Numbered from the stretch's first letter, positions 17,400 to 27,747 are shown. The stretch: DNA of 64,000 nt from Orrella marina (GCF_003058465.1 NZ_CP028901.1:2914001-2978000), one strand, 5' to 3'. Notes: generated from the sequence alone by a model not told the origin. Translations and numbers: made by a program.

Positions 17400-18557
17400 T
17401 TGATCGCACGTCGTTACTCCATCACTCTGGGGCTGATCGCCCTTGCAATCCTTGCATTTTTTGTATGGCGAATCTGGCAGGTACCTGCTGTCGAGGTTGA
17501 GCGCGTCGAGCGCGCTCTACTGGTCCAGAACGTTGTGGCAGCTGGCAGGGTGATTGCGACATCACGGGCTCAGGTCGGCGTGGAAATCACTGGGACTGTC
17601 GCTGAACGGTTCGTCAAGGAGGGCGATCCTGTCAAGCAAGGTGACCTGCTTCTTACGCTGCGTGCAGATGAACTTAAAGCACGTCTGGCCGAGGCCCAGG
17701 CGTCACTGGACAACCTGCGCAACAGTCGCAGACCTCAAGCGATGTCAGCCCTTGAACAAAGCAGACTGGAGCTTGAGCAGGCTCAGCGTGAGGCACAGCG
17801 TCGTCTGGATCTCGTTAAAACACGTTCGATCGCGACCGAACTATATGAAAAAGCGGCCCAGGCTGAAGCCGCAGCGAGAGCAAAAGCCGAACAGGCAGGT
17901 ATCGTCGCTGATGCACTCGCCCCGGGCGCGAGCGAAGAGCGGATCCTGCTGGAGAGGGTGCGTGCTGCCGAGGCTGCGCTAAACAAAACCGAACTCAGGG
18001 CGCAGTTTGACGGACTGGTTCTGACACGAGAAGTTGAGCCCGGTGATCAGGTGCAACCCGGACGGGTACTGTTCGAGATTGCCAGAACAGACGACGCTGA
18101 AGTCCTTGTGCCCGTCGACGAACGAAATCTTGGCCTGCTGGCCGTTGGACAAAAGGCCACCTGTATTGCGGACGCATTCCCGACCGAGCGCTTTGCCGCC
18201 CGTGTCAAATCGATTGCTCCAGCCATTGATCCTCAACGTGGCACGGTCGACGTACGGCTATCAATTGATCAACTTGCGGATTACCTGCGCGAAGACATGA
18301 CCGTTACAGCCACGATCACAACGGCCGAAGTGCCCAATGCAACGCTGGTTCCGAATGACGCCTTGCGAGATGTTCATGGTAACAGCGCCAACGTACTGGT
18401 CCTGCAGCTCAACAAAGCTGTTCAGCGACCGGTCAAGCTCGGACTTCGTGGATTGACTCAGTCCCAGGTTCTGGATGGGCTTCAGGCCGGGGAAACCGTC
18501 ATCACATCCAGTCTGGTCAAGGCAGGTGACCGCGTACGCGCCAACTATGTGGATTGA
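17400..18557 (+). CDS. MacA/HlyD-like periplasmic adaptor
   Basis: A 385-residue membrane-fusion protein. Residues 10-28 form an N-terminal anchor helix, then come a biotinyl-lipoyl half, a long alpha-helical hairpin rich in Ala, Glu, Gln and Arg (about residues 90-190), the second lipoyl half (FDGLVLTREVEPGDQVQPG) and beta-barrel domains ending in LQAGETVITSSLVKAGDRVR. It would bridge an inner-membrane ABC exporter to an outer-membrane channel. No ATG lies near the N-terminus, so TTG at 17400 is used. It overlaps the following permease by 11 bases. Confidence 0.88.
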   Translation: MIARRYSITLGLIALAILAFFVWRIWQVPAVEVERVERALLVQNVVAAGRVIATSRAQVGVEITGTVAERFVKEGDPVKQGDLLLTLRADELKARLAEAQASLDNLRNSRRPQAMSALEQSRLELEQAQREAQRRLDLVKTRSIATELYEKAAQAEAAARAKAEQAGIVADALAPGASEERILLERVRAAEAALNKTELRAQFDGLVLTREVEPGDQVQPGRVLFEIARTDDAEVLVPVDERNLGLLAVGQKATCIADAFPTERFAARVKSIAPAIDPQRGTVDVRLSIDQLADYLREDMTVTATITTAEVPNATLVPNDALRDVHGNSANVLVLQLNKAVQRPVKLGLRGLTQSQVLDGLQAGETVITSSLVKAGDRVRANYVD

Positions 18558-19751
18558 GTTCACGATTGCTCTCAAGTTTCTACGACAGGGGCTGGCCCAG
18601 ACCATCCTGATCCTGCTCGGAATCGGTGTGGGTGTATCTGTCATTGTCTTCATCATCACGCTCGTGACCGGTCTGCAGCACAACCTGATCGACCGCACCC
18701 TGGGCACGCAAGCGCACGTGCGAGTAGAACCCAGGCCTGATGCCAATCTGCCGGCAATCAGCATGGATGATTCCACGGTTCACTTTCTGCTTGAAGATGC
18801 CCGTGCGCAGCGGTTGCGCTCAATCAATAACTGGCAGCAGGTTCTGACATCACTTGAGTCCTTGCCCGACATCACAGCAGCATCACCGGTTGTCTCGGGC
18901 CCCGCATTCGCCAGACGTGCTGACGCAGTCAAGGCGATCTCGCTAGTGGGTGTCATCCCCGAACGTTACGAGCGGATCATCAAGATCAGTGACAGCATGG
19001 TTACCGGACGATTCGATGTCGCGCCTGGCAACGCGGTCATCGGCTCCAAGCTCGCGCAGGACCTGGGACTGAAGGTCGGCAACAAACTGCGTATTGAGGC
19101 AAGTGGTGACCGCAACGCCGTACTGACTATCACAGGCGTCTTCGATCTTGGTGTACGTGAGCTTGACTCTCGCTTCGTGTATCTCGACCTGAAACAGGCT
19201 CAGGCCTTGCTCGACCTGTACGGTGCTGCCACTGTCATTGATCTGACCGTAACCGACATTTTCGATGCCAGCCGTGTTTCCGAGAACATTGCACGGCTGA
19301 CTGGATTGAAGTCAGAGAGCTGGATGCAGATCAATAGCCAACTCATGAATGCACTGCAATCGCAGAGTCTGTCGACCAACCTGATCAGCTTTTTTGTGGG
19401 GTCTCGGTGGCATTCGGGATCGCCAGCGTCCTGGCGATCAGCGTGACTCAACGCACGCGGGAGATCGGTATTCTTCGTGCGATGGGCGCACGCCGCATTC
19501 AGATGTTGCGGGTGTTTCTGATTCAAGGTGCCATACTCGGACTTTTCGGCTCGATGGCGGGCTCTGCAGCCGGATGGAGCATGGTCTGGTCTTTCAACCG
19601 GTTCGGCCCCAAACTGTTCGACATCGAACCGTCGGTTGCGATCCTTCCAGTGACCGTCGCATTCGCCACTCTGACTGGCGTGCTGGCTGCCATTGCGCCA
19701 GCGTGGCGAGCCGCAAAGCTTGATCCTGTGACGGCCATTCGTTATGTATGA
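18547..19751 (+). pseudogene. MacB/FtsX-type ABC exporter permease, frame-broken
   Basis: From ATG 18547 the frame encodes the first helix (FTIALKFLRQGLAQTILILLGIGVGV) and the periplasmic domain, then derails after SLSTNLISFFVG at 19395. The three C-terminal helices with VTQRTREIGILRAMGARRIQM continue in another frame (19407-19751). The break is at a run of six T (19390-19395) followed by GTGGGG; one more T, or a -1 slip on T-TTT-TTG, would join the frames as LISFFCGVSVAFGIASVL. Complete, this would be a 400-residue FtsX-fold subunit working with the adaptor before it and the ATPase after it. Real mutation, sequence error and programmed slip are all possible. Confidence 0.8.
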
Positions 19752-20508
19752 ACTCACCACTGACTCCCCGCCTCTCGCTCACAGCGTTCTGAGACTCGAT
19801 GCACTACGAAAGTCATACAACCTCGATCTGCCGACCGAAGTTGAAGTGTTGCACGGCATCAACTTCGAGGTGCATAGCAGTGAGTTTGCTGCCTTGATCG
19901 GTCCGTCCGGATCGGGCAAAAGTACGCTACTGAACATCATAGGACTGCTGGATCAGCCCACTTCCGGGGAGTTATACCTGCTTGACCGACCTACCCGTGA
20001 GCTCGACGATGAACGTCGCACCGCCCTCAGGCGAGAAAGCATCGGCTTCGTCTTTCAGTTTCACCATCTGATTGAAGCGTTTACGGCACTGGAGAACATT
20101 CTGATGCCCTTGATGGTCAGACACGGCAAGCCCGGGCAGGAACAAAAGGAATGGGCTTTGCACCTGCTGGAGTCGGTTGGGCTCAAAGGGTCTCACGGGA
20201 AGAAACCCAGCGAGCTCTCAGGCGGTCAACAGCAGCGGGTCGCAATTGCGAGAGCGCTTGCGACCCGCCCGGCTCTGCTGCTGGCCGACGAACCGACAGG
20301 CAATCTGGACACCCAGACTGCAGCGAGCATCTTTGAGATGCTCAGACGCTTTCACAAAGATTTTTCATGTGCGGTGCTGATCGTGACCCATGACCCACGC
20401 CTGTCTGAAACATGTGACAGGACGATCACCCTGGTCGATGGGCACATCATCAAGGATCATCGGCACGCCCAGGCACCACAACCTTCGCGTGTGGACTCGG
20501 AAACCTGA
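19744..20508 (+). CDS. ABC exporter ATP-binding protein (LolD/MacB type)
   Basis: A 254-residue ABC ATPase. Walker A GPSGSGKS is at residues 53-60, followed by LLNIIGLLDQPTSGELYLL, the Q-loop FVFQFHHLIEAFTALEN, the signature LSGGQQQRVAIARAL and Walker B LLLADEPTGNLD, all in the LolD/MacB subgroup. It overlaps the permease by 8 bases and completes an adaptor-permease-ATPase exporter. Its last 59 bases overlap the convergent PerM-like gene. Confidence 0.92.
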   Translation: MYELTTDSPPLAHSVLRLDALRKSYNLDLPTEVEVLHGINFEVHSSEFAALIGPSGSGKSTLLNIIGLLDQPTSGELYLLDRPTRELDDERRTALRRESIGFVFQFHHLIEAFTALENILMPLMVRHGKPGQEQKEWALHLLESVGLKGSHGKKPSELSGGQQQRVAIARALATRPALLLADEPTGNLDTQTAASIFEMLRRFHKDFSCAVLIVTHDPRLSETCDRTITLVDGHIIKDHRHAQAPQPSRVDSET

Positions 20509-21550
20509 GGTTGTAGATCCATTCGCGCCAGATGGCGACAACCAGTGCCATGAGCACGGGCCCGACGAACAACCCGACAAACCCCATGGTCTGAACGCCC
20601 CCCACCAGCCCGAAGAATGTGGGCAGGAAAGGCAACTTGACTGGCCCCCCGACGAGTCTGGGACGCAGCGTCTTGTCGACGACGAACAGCTCAATCGTCC
20701 CCCATAGAAAAAGCGCCACCCCTGCGATTGGGCTACCTGATCCAGCGAGATAGAGCGACACTAGCGTGAAACTCAACGGAGCACCGCCCGGAATCATCGC
20801 CATGAAACCGGTGATGACCCCTAGCAGTACCGGATTGGGGACACTTGCAACCCAGTATGCAATGCCCAGAACCACGCCTTCACCGATTGCAATCAGCCCC
20901 ATGCCTGTCACGGTTGCGGTCACAGTCGAAGGGACGACCCGGGAAAACTGCTGCCAACGCCGCGGCAAGATACGCTCACCCACCAGATCAAGCTGTACAG
21001 ACAGAATACGTCCATCCTTATAAACAAAGAACAGCGTCATCAACATGAACAGGATCGAAAGCGAGATGTGAAACACGTTGCCAGTGGCTGAAATCACCAT
21101 CCTGTACATATCACCGATGTGCTGACCGCTGACCAGTTCAATCCACTTGCCAAGCGCATGGGGTTCACCCAGAAAACGGCTCCAGTACTCACCCACGGTC
21201 GGGCCCACACCAGGCAGTGCGATCACCCACTCGGGAACAGCCATACCATTGCGGTTGGCCATCAGAAGCCATCGGACCAGCACACCTGCCTCTGAAATCG
21301 CGTAAGAGAGCGCGATCGACAGGGGAATAATAAGAACAGTCAACACGATTAGCAGTGCGATCGTGGCCGCTAGCGTTGTGCTGCCCCTGACAAGCTGGAC
21401 AAGCCTCTCGTATGCTGGCCAGCTGGCAAAACCGATGATCAGTGCCGCAAGTACCGGAACCAGGAACCCTGAAAAGAAATACGCAGCGGCTGCCAGAACC
21501 AGCAGGAGCAGAATCCGCACCAGTAGCGGTGCTGACAGCACGCTTTCCAT
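20450..21550 (-). CDS. AI-2E/PerM family transporter
   Basis: A 366-residue membrane protein of the AI-2 exporter / PerM family, here with seven to eight helices. Family-like stretches include FFVYKDGRILSVQLDL, VTATVTGMGLIAIGEGVVLGIAYWVASVPNP and the C-terminal LPFLPTFFGLVGGVQTMGFVGLFVGPVLMAL. Its ATG overlaps the stop of the 2-hydroxyacid dehydrogenase (ATGA). Members have been linked to AI-2 export or Na+/H+ exchange, and the role here is unknown. Confidence 0.88.
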   Translation of the reverse strand: MESVLSAPLLVRILLLLVLAAAAYFFSGFLVPVLAALIIGFASWPAYERLVQLVRGSTTLAATIALLIVLTVLIIPLSIALSYAISEAGVLVRWLLMANRNGMAVPEWVIALPGVGPTVGEYWSRFLGEPHALGKWIELVSGQHIGDMYRMVISATGNVFHISLSILFMLMTLFFVYKDGRILSVQLDLVGERILPRRWQQFSRVVPSTVTATVTGMGLIAIGEGVVLGIAYWVASVPNPVLLGVITGFMAMIPGGAPLSFTLVSLYLAGSGSPIAGVALFLWGTIELFVVDKTLRPRLVGGPVKLPFLPTFFGLVGGVQTMGFVGLFVGPVLMALVVAIWREWIYNLRFPSPHAKVVVPGRADDP

Positions 21551-22497
21551 CAATCGATCACCCGGACCGGCTCACCCTTCTTCCAGGCAGCAATCGCCTG
21601 AACTACATTGGGATAGTAGGCCGCGAAGTTCTCCGGGTTGGCATATCCCAGGTGCGGCGTGAGCAACGCATTGGGTACGCGCCGCCATGGATCGTCCGCA
21701 GGCAGGGGCTCGACATCGAACACATCCAGTCCAACGCCAGCAATCTTGCTGGACTCCAGCGCCGAACGCAGCGCGTTCTGATCAATCAGCCCGGCGCGTG
21801 AGGTGTTGACAAGACATGCTGTTGGCTTCATGAGTCCGATCGAGTGTGCATCGACAATGCCTTGGGTCGATGCGCTCAGAACCAGGTTGATAGTGATGAA
21901 GTCCGAACCAGAAAACAACTCGTCCTTTTCGACCCGCCGCACACCCGCCGCGCTGGCTCGTTCTTCGGTCAGATTGGGACTCCAGGCCACCACGTCCATG
22001 TCAAATGCCTTGCCATAGCGAGCCATCAACTGGCCCAGCTTGCCCAGGCCAACAACACCCAGTCGCTTGCTGGACAGAACCGGTGTCATCGCTGTCTGCC
22101 AGTGCCCTTCACGCATATTCTGGGCTTCCTGAGGAATGCGATTGGCCAGCGCCATGAGCAACGCCCATCCAAGTTCTGCTGTCCCCTTGCCGCCATCATC
22201 AGAGCCAGGTGCACCACAGACCATGATCCCTCGCTCCTTGCAGGCCTGCATATCGATCGAGGCATTACGCAATCCCGTCGTGACAATGAGTTTGAGCTCA
22301 GGCAACTGCCCGAGCAGCTCTGCTGACAGGCGACTTCGCTCGCGCATCGCAACAATTACGTCAAATCCGGCCAGAGACTTCACCAGACTGGCCGGTTCGA
22401 TGTAGTCATGGAAGAACTTCACGTCTGCTTTCAATGAAGCCCAGTCTGCCAGGCCCTGCGCAACTTTGAGGTAGTCATCCAGCACTGCGATTTTCAT
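21550..22497 (-). CDS. D-2-hydroxyacid dehydrogenase family protein
   Basis: A 315-residue NAD(P)-dependent oxidoreductase of the D-isomer 2-hydroxyacid dehydrogenase family. The nucleotide site is KRLGVVGLGKLGQLMARYG. The catalytic triad is visible as Arg in VNTSRAGLID, Glu in DVFDVEPLP and His in LLTPHLGYA. The family reduces 2-oxoacids or oxidises D-2-hydroxyacids; 3-phosphoglycerate dehydrogenase is less likely because no regulatory C-terminal domain is present. It is co-oriented and coupled with the PerM-like gene. Confidence 0.87.
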   Translation of the reverse strand: MKIAVLDDYLKVAQGLADWASLKADVKFFHDYIEPASLVKSLAGFDVIVAMRERSRLSAELLGQLPELKLIVTTGLRNASIDMQACKERGIMVCGAPGSDDGGKGTAELGWALLMALANRIPQEAQNMREGHWQTAMTPVLSSKRLGVVGLGKLGQLMARYGKAFDMDVVAWSPNLTEERASAAGVRRVEKDELFSGSDFITINLVLSASTQGIVDAHSIGLMKPTACLVNTSRAGLIDQNALRSALESSKIAGVGLDVFDVEPLPADDPWRRVPNALLTPHLGYANPENFAAYYPNVVQAIAAWKKGEPVRVID

Positions 22498-22540
22498 GTT
22501 GCCCCCTGATTGTTGGTAGTTCGTCTAAAAATACGCTGGA

Positions 22541-23308
22541 TCAGTTGGTCTCCACTGTCCCCAGCTTGCCAAGCAACTGCTCCTTGGACATGGCACCTGG
22601 CACTCGCGAGCCATCCTCAAAAAAAACAGCAGGCGTACCCTGAACCATCAGCTGTCTTCCCGCATTCAGCATTTCCGTGATCGGCGCATCGCATTCGGAT
22701 CTGGATGGGACTTTGCCGTTGAGCATCCAGTCATCCCAGGCCTTTCCGGAATCCTCTGCACACCAGACATCACGAACTTTCTGCGTGGAATCAGCTGACA
22801 AAATGGGGAACAGGAAGGTGTAGATAGTCAGATCGTCAATGCCTTGCATTGTTTTGCGCAACTGTTTGCAATAGCCGCAGTTCGGATCCTCAAAAATCGC
22901 GATCCGGCGACTGCCATCACCACGCACCTGCTTGATAGCCAGATCAAATGGCAACGCATCAAAATCCACCTTGGCCAGCTCGTCCAGTCTTGCCTGGGTC
23001 ATATCCGTCCGGGTTCTGGCGTCGATAATATGCCCGTCCATGACGTACTGAACCATCTCATCGGTGTACAGCAGACTGTTTCCGAGCTGAACCTCAAAAA
23101 TCCCGAATGGCAACTGACGCACGCTACTGATGGGCATGTTGCCAAACCTCTCCTTGAATCGCTCTAGCACGGCCGCTTCACTCGCGGCGACTGCCGGCTC
23201 TTTGCCTGGAGTGATTTCCTTCGCAGGCGTGTCACCCGCGCTTTGTGCCAAGGCAGTTGTTGCAAAGGCCGCTGACACAGCGCACACCATCAATACTTTT
23301 CTAAACAC
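22541..23308 (-). CDS. dsbC: thiol:disulfide interchange protein DsbC
   Basis: A 255-residue periplasmic disulfide isomerase. A signal peptide ends near TALAQS. The N-terminal dimerisation domain (about residues 45-110, with LPFGIFEVQLGNSLLYTDE) precedes a thioredoxin fold with the active CGYC at 144-147 and the cis-Pro loop VQGTPAVFFEDGS. It would reshuffle wrong disulfides in exported proteins, kept reduced by DsbD. Its position behind a UbiH-type gene is common in Bordetella relatives. Confidence 0.94.
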   Translation of the reverse strand: MFRKVLMVCAVSAAFATTALAQSAGDTPAKEITPGKEPAVAASEAAVLERFKERFGNMPISSVRQLPFGIFEVQLGNSLLYTDEMVQYVMDGHIIDARTRTDMTQARLDELAKVDFDALPFDLAIKQVRGDGSRRIAIFEDPNCGYCKQLRKTMQGIDDLTIYTFLFPILSADSTQKVRDVWCAEDSGKAWDDWMLNGKVPSRSECDAPITEMLNAGRQLMVQGTPAVFFEDGSRVPGAMSKEQLLGKLGTVETN

Positions 23309-23331
23309 GCAAATTCTCCAAATATGTTTCG

Positions 23332-24519
23332 TCAGGCCTGCCGACTGAGCCTTGTCGCTGCCTCGACCAGCACCCGTTTCGCTGGTGGCAGACGATCAAG
23401 CAGGCTCATGCCGGCGTTTCGCACCCACACCGCGCCCGGCAAATCCAGATCAAACAGACGTTTCAGACCATCGGTTACCAGGCGCATTTCCAGCAACTCC
23501 TGTGCCCGGGCCCTGCGATAACGGCGCAAAAGGGTTTGATCGCCCATCGCCAGGAAAGGTTCACGCTCGACCATGATCCGGGCAAGATCCCTGGCATCAG
23601 CCAGTCCCAGGTTCAGTCCCTGACCGGCAAGCGGATGTACCCGGTGGGCAGCATCGCCCACCAGCGCCACACGCTGACCGATCATGTCCGACTGCGCCAG
23701 TAGCAGATCGAACCCTCGAATGGGTGTATGCAGTCGCAACTTGCCCAGCCGCCCTCTGGAGAGTTTACCCAGACGCTCGGCCAGCATGTTCTGTTGTGAC
23801 TCGATCGGCATGTCGAGAAGAGGCCGGGCCAGCTCTTTGCGAATTGACCAGACCATCGAAACCTGATGACCTCTGGACGTGTCAGGCAACGGCAGCAAAG
23901 CCAGAATTCCCTTATCCTGAAACCACTGAAATGCTACTCCTTGATGCGGGCGCTCACACGTCAGATGCCCTACCACTCCCATCGAGTCATAGTCACGGAC
24001 ATCAAACCGGATACCTGACCGGGCTCTCAAGGTTGATTCGGTGCCATCAGCAGCCACCCAAAGAGATGCTTTGAGTGATTGCCCAGAGGCGGTCACACCG
24101 GTTTCCTCCCGGAAATCGGTCAGTGTGTCCTGTATCCACTGAACACCGTAGACCCTTAATGCCTGGGCCAGCACATGCTCGATCTGGGCCGACTCCACGA
24201 TCCATGTCAAATCGTTCTGCGCCGCCTGCCACGCCCGGAGATAGATGGCGCCAAACGCATCACCGCGAACCTCCATGGCCTGCACTCGCGTAACCCGATT
24301 CTCGGGCAGCAGCGCCCAGACACCCAGGGTCTGGAGATACGCCTGGCTAGCCGCTGAGATGGCATATACCCTCAGATGGTAATCATCCGGTCCGAGTTCG
24401 GCCACTCTTGGAGGCGGACCCAGCAGCACGACATCGCGCACCCCTCTTCTGGCAAAATCCAGGGCAAGTGCCATGCCGACAATACCGGCGCCGCAAACGA
24501 CAACTGACTGTGTTTTCAT
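23332..24519 (-). CDS. UbiH/UbiF family FAD monooxygenase
   Basis: A 395-residue flavoprotein hydroxylase of the ubiquinone biosynthesis type. The FAD motif GAGIVG is at residues 8-13 and the second FAD/substrate motif VGDAAHRVHPLAGQGLNLGLADAR near 285. It probably inserts a ring hydroxyl in ubiquinone synthesis; UbiH, UbiF and UbiI cannot be told apart by eye. The ATG at 24519 is chosen because it overlaps the mltA stop as ATGA and places the FAD motif at the usual depth; the longer reading from 24561 would overlap mltA. Confidence 0.88.
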   Translation of the reverse strand: MKTQSVVVCGAGIVGMALALDFARRGVRDVVLLGPPPRVAELGPDDYHLRVYAISAASQAYLQTLGVWALLPENRVTRVQAMEVRGDAFGAIYLRAWQAAQNDLTWIVESAQIEHVLAQALRVYGVQWIQDTLTDFREETGVTASGQSLKASLWVAADGTESTLRARSGIRFDVRDYDSMGVVGHLTCERPHQGVAFQWFQDKGILALLPLPDTSRGHQVSMVWSIRKELARPLLDMPIESQQNMLAERLGKLSRGRLGKLRLHTPIRGFDLLLAQSDMIGQRVALVGDAAHRVHPLAGQGLNLGLADARDLARIMVEREPFLAMGDQTLLRRYRRARAQELLEMRLVTDGLKRLFDLDLPGAVWVRNAGMSLLDRLPPAKRVLVEAATRLSRQA

Positions 24520-25793
24520 CGAGCTGATGGCACTCCTGCAGACTTGGGCCACAGCAGCCACATCTGGCCGCGCTGTTTCATGCGCCCGGCCAGCGCGCCA
24601 GCATCCTTGCCCGAACCCCAGTAAAAATCGGCCCTGGCGGCGCCTTTGATTGCCGCGCCTGTGTCCTGCGCAAACACCATCCTGTTCAGTGGCTGGCTAG
24701 ATGCCGGCATGGTCGTGGTGAGATACACGGGTGTACCCAGCGGGACAAATGTCGGATCTACCGCGATCGAGCGACGCGCACCAAGATGGATCGAATAAGC
24801 ACCCTTGGGTCCTTGAAGCTCGTCATTGATCGGCTCCTCCCGGAAGAAAACCACAGCAGGGTTGGCGTTCAGCATTTCCTGAACACGATCAGGATTTTTC
24901 TTCGCCCAGGCCCGTATGTTCTGCATCGAAGCTTGCGAGAGGGGAATTTCACCCTGATTGGCAAGCCAACGCCCGATCGATACATAAGGGTGCCCGTTGT
25001 GGTTGGCATAGGCCAGACGGATCGTTTTGCCTGCATCTGGACCGTCTGCCAGGTAGACACGACCTGAACCCTGGACTTGCAGGAAAAAGTTGTCGACCGG
25101 ATCATCAATCCAGACGATTGCCGGTGGCTGCTTGTCAGAGCGTGCGATCTCGGCCCTGCTGTCGTAGGGTACAACCCGGTTACCGTCAAGCTTGGCGCGC
25201 ACGCGCTTGCCAGCCAGGTCCGGGTACAGATCACCGAGCTCGACATTAAGCAGATCATCCGGCACCGCATACAGTGGCCACTGATATGCGCCACCACGGC
25301 GCCTGGAACCCTGAACCACGGGTTCGTAATACCCTGTCACCATTCCGTCGGCCAGTTTGCGGTCAGTTGTTTCGAGCTGCCAGGGATTCAGGTAAGACTG
25401 CAGAAACTTGCGAATTGCAGCCGAGTCATCTGAATCGGGTGCCGTGGCCGGATCAAGAGCAGCTGAACATACCCCGTGCCAGGCTCTTGGAGCCGCACGC
25501 GCAGGCGTGCTCAAGTTGCCACTGACGGGCCGCATCAGTCCAGTACAGTTGCGCACAAAGTTGGCCCAGTAGTCCGTCAGGTCATCACTCTGCCACCCCG
25601 GCAGCGAACCCCACGCGACTTCTACATAACGCCCAGCCAAAGGCCGAGGCCTGGTTTCTGGCAAACTTGAAAGTGGCGGAACCGTAAACGCATCCACCGA
25701 AACAACCTCGTCAACCGGCCTGTCCCCTGGAGCCGAACACCCTGCCATCACAGCGGCCAAAGCACTCAGGACCAGCACTGACCTCAAACGCAT
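24516..25793 (-). CDS. mltA: membrane-bound lytic murein transglycosylase A
   Basis: A 425-residue outer-membrane lipoprotein that cleaves peptidoglycan to 1,6-anhydromuropeptides. The lipobox AVMAGC ends the signal. Visible MltA/3D-domain blocks are VTGYYEPVVQGSRR, the VYLADG...IRLAYANHNGHPYVSIGRWL segment and the C-terminal IAVDPTFVPLGTPVYL and FAQDTGAAIKGAARADFYWG with catalytic Asp candidates. The ATG at 25793 has a GGAG six bases upstream, whereas the ATG at 25799 touches it. The next gene overlaps its stop. Confidence 0.92.
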   Translation of the reverse strand: MRLRSVLVLSALAAVMAGCSAPGDRPVDEVVSVDAFTVPPLSSLPETRPRPLAGRYVEVAWGSLPGWQSDDLTDYWANFVRNCTGLMRPVSGNLSTPARAAPRAWHGVCSAALDPATAPDSDDSAAIRKFLQSYLNPWQLETTDRKLADGMVTGYYEPVVQGSRRRGGAYQWPLYAVPDDLLNVELGDLYPDLAGKRVRAKLDGNRVVPYDSRAEIARSDKQPPAIVWIDDPVDNFFLQVQGSGRVYLADGPDAGKTIRLAYANHNGHPYVSIGRWLANQGEIPLSQASMQNIRAWAKKNPDRVQEMLNANPAVVFFREEPINDELQGPKGAYSIHLGARRSIAVDPTFVPLGTPVYLTTTMPASSQPLNRMVFAQDTGAAIKGAARADFYWGSGKDAGALAGRMKQRGQMWLLWPKSAGVPSAR

Positions 25794-25818
25794 ACCCATC
25801 TCCGACTACTCCTGAAAT

Positions 25819-26235
25819 TCAATGCAACGTGCGAGGCATGGCTAGCACAAACTCTTCAATGGGCACGGCAAAGGGCTCACCATCTTCACCGACAGCAAGA
25901 TAACTGCCACGCATGGAACCAACCGGCGTATGAAGTGGACAACCGCTGGTGTACTCGAAATGCTCGCCAGGACCAAGTAACGGTTGCTGTCCCACGACCC
26001 CGAGCCCCTTCACATCCTGTCTCTGGTTGTTGCCATCAACAATGATCCAGTGTCTGGCGATCACCTGCGCGGGACGCTCTCCAGTATTGGTGATCCGGAC
26101 GCGATAGGCAAAGACATACGTCTGTTTACCTGGGTCAGATTGCTCCGGAACGTACTCTGACTCAACTTCTACTTTCAGTTCAAAAGGCTTCACGTATTTA
26201 CCCCAAGCCGCTGATTCAAATCGCTGCAGCCCCAT
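25819..26235 (-). CDS. apaG: Co2+/Mg2+ efflux protein ApaG
   Basis: A 138-residue ApaG-domain protein with a fibronectin-like beta sandwich. The blocks [56 protein letters not shown] and [10 protein letters not shown] are diagnostic. The biochemical role is poorly settled; genetic links are to cobalt resistance and diadenosine tetraphosphate. It is divergent from rpe with a 55-base gap and precedes mltA on the same strand. Confidence 0.93.
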   Translation of the reverse strand: MGLQRFESAAWGKYVKPFELKVEVESEYVPEQSDPGKQTYVFAYRVRITNTGERPAQVIARHWIIVDGNNQRQDVKGLGVVGQQPLLGPGEHFEYTSGCPLHTPVGSMRGSYLAVGEDGEPFAVPIEEFVLAMPRTLH

Positions 26236-26290
26236 CTGGTCGCCGCAGCCTGCGATAATGACGTTTTACCGTAACCGATCGTTCGCCATC

Positions 26291-27007
26291 ATGCCAGATT
26301 TCTCCCCACTTGCACCAGCCAAGCTGGCTCCCAGCATTTTATCTGCTGACTTTGCCCGACTGGGCGAGGAAGTGACACAGGTCCTGAAGGACGGAGCCGA
26401 CTGGATTCATTTCGATGTGATGGACAATCACTACGTTCCAAACCTCACCATCGGCCCGCTGGTCTGCGAGGCCATCCGTCCGCTCACTGATGCAGTCATC
26501 GACGTGCACCTCATGGTCGAACCCGTTGACAGCCTGGTTCCCCTGTTCGCCAAAGCAGGGGCCAACGTCATGACATTTCACCCGGAAGCATCTCGCCATC
26601 CCGACCGTACGCTTGCCATGATCCGCGACCACGGGTGCAAGGCTGGACTGGTGCTGAATCCGGCGACTTCGGTTCACTGGCTTGACCATCTCATGGACAA
26701 GGTGGATATGGTGTTGCTCATGTCAGTCAATCCGGGATTCGGGGGCCAGTCCTTCATTGAAAGCACACTGGACAAAGTTCGGCTGGTCAGACAGCGAGTC
26801 GACGAGCACATGGCCAAAGGAGGCACGTTGATCGACATCGAGGTCGATGGTGGCATCAAAATCGACAACATCGGCAAGATCAGGCGGGCGGGTGCCACGG
26901 CGTTCGTTGCCGGTTCGGCCATCTTCGGACAACCCGACTATGCAGGCGTTATCTCGCGGATGCGACAGGAAATCGAGAAGGCCGACCGTGCAGGAGAACA
27001 GGCGTGA
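26291..27007 (+). CDS. rpe: ribulose-phosphate 3-epimerase
   Basis: A 238-residue TIM-barrel enzyme interconverting ribulose 5-phosphate and xylulose 5-phosphate. Signature blocks are [30 protein letters not shown] (metal-binding His and Asp), [21 protein letters not shown] and the phosphate site EVDGGI. The ATG at 26291 starts just before the conserved PSILSAD; an ATG at 26258 would add 11 residues. It overlaps gph by four bases, and rpe-gph-trpE is a standard order in the Burkholderiales. Confidence 0.95.
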   Translation: MPDFSPLAPAKLAPSILSADFARLGEEVTQVLKDGADWIHFDVMDNHYVPNLTIGPLVCEAIRPLTDAVIDVHLMVEPVDSLVPLFAKAGANVMTFHPEASRHPDRTLAMIRDHGCKAGLVLNPATSVHWLDHLMDKVDMVLLMSVNPGFGGQSFIESTLDKVRLVRQRVDEHMAKGGTLIDIEVDGGIKIDNIGKIRRAGATAFVAGSAIFGQPDYAGVISRMRQEIEKADRAGEQA

Positions 27008-27747
27008 ATCAGCAATTGAAAGCGACTTGCGCACCAGAAAATGCACTCCAGGCGGTATTGCTGGATCTGGATGGCACGCTGCTCGACACGTTACCGGATC
27101 TGGCAGCAGCTGCGAACGCCATGCGTCGGGAGCTGGGCATGCCAGAGCTGGCATATGAGCTGATTGGAACGTTCATCGGTAAAGGCGTGGACAACCTGGT
27201 CAGACGTACGCTGTCAGGGCAACTGACCACCGAAGCCATTCCAGAAGACGACTTCAATCGGGCAAGATCGGTGTTTTATCGTCACTACACCGAGCTGAAC
27301 GGACAGGCCTGCACCTTCTATCCTGGTGTTCTGGAAGGGATCAAGGCGTTTGCCGGCATGGGGATCCGGCTCGGCGTGGTGACAAACAAACCGACCGTGT
27401 TCACACTGCCTCTGCTTGAACGCACGGGTCTGGCCGAACACATGTCAGTGGTTGTATGCGGCGACACTTGCGAGCGACGCAAACCGGACCCGGACCAGTT
27501 TCTTCTGGCCTGCAACAAGTTGTCAGCGGCGCCCGCAGCAACACTCGCGATCGGAGACTCCATCAACGATGCCCTGGCCGCCAGGGCAGCCGGTTGCACG
27601 GTTCTCGCTGTGCCCTATGGATACAACGAGGGCGAACCTGTCGGGAATCTGCCCGTCGATGGTATAGTTGAAAGCATCATGGAAGCGTCAGTCTGGGCTT
27701 CAAATCGTTTCACCGGGCGCTTTACCGCATCAGGTACGACTGGCTAA
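27004..27747 (+). CDS. gph: phosphoglycolate phosphatase
   Basis: A 247-residue HAD-superfamily phosphatase. The nucleophile motif is DLDGTLLDT with Asp21 and Asp23; motif II is in VVTNKP and the metal-binding motif in [16 protein letters not shown]. The cap contains [13 protein letters not shown], as in Gph. It removes 2-phosphoglycolate formed from damaged DNA ends or oxygenation. The GTG start overlaps the rpe stop. The trp leader peptide begins 41 bases after its end. Confidence 0.93.
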   Translation: MNQQLKATCAPENALQAVLLDLDGTLLDTLPDLAAAANAMRRELGMPELAYELIGTFIGKGVDNLVRRTLSGQLTTEAIPEDDFNRARSVFYRHYTELNGQACTFYPGVLEGIKAFAGMGIRLGVVTNKPTVFTLPLLERTGLAEHMSVVVCGDTCERRKPDPDQFLLACNKLSAAPAATLAIGDSINDALAARAAGCTVLAVPYGYNEGEPVGNLPVDGIVESIMEASVWASNRFTGRFTASGTTG

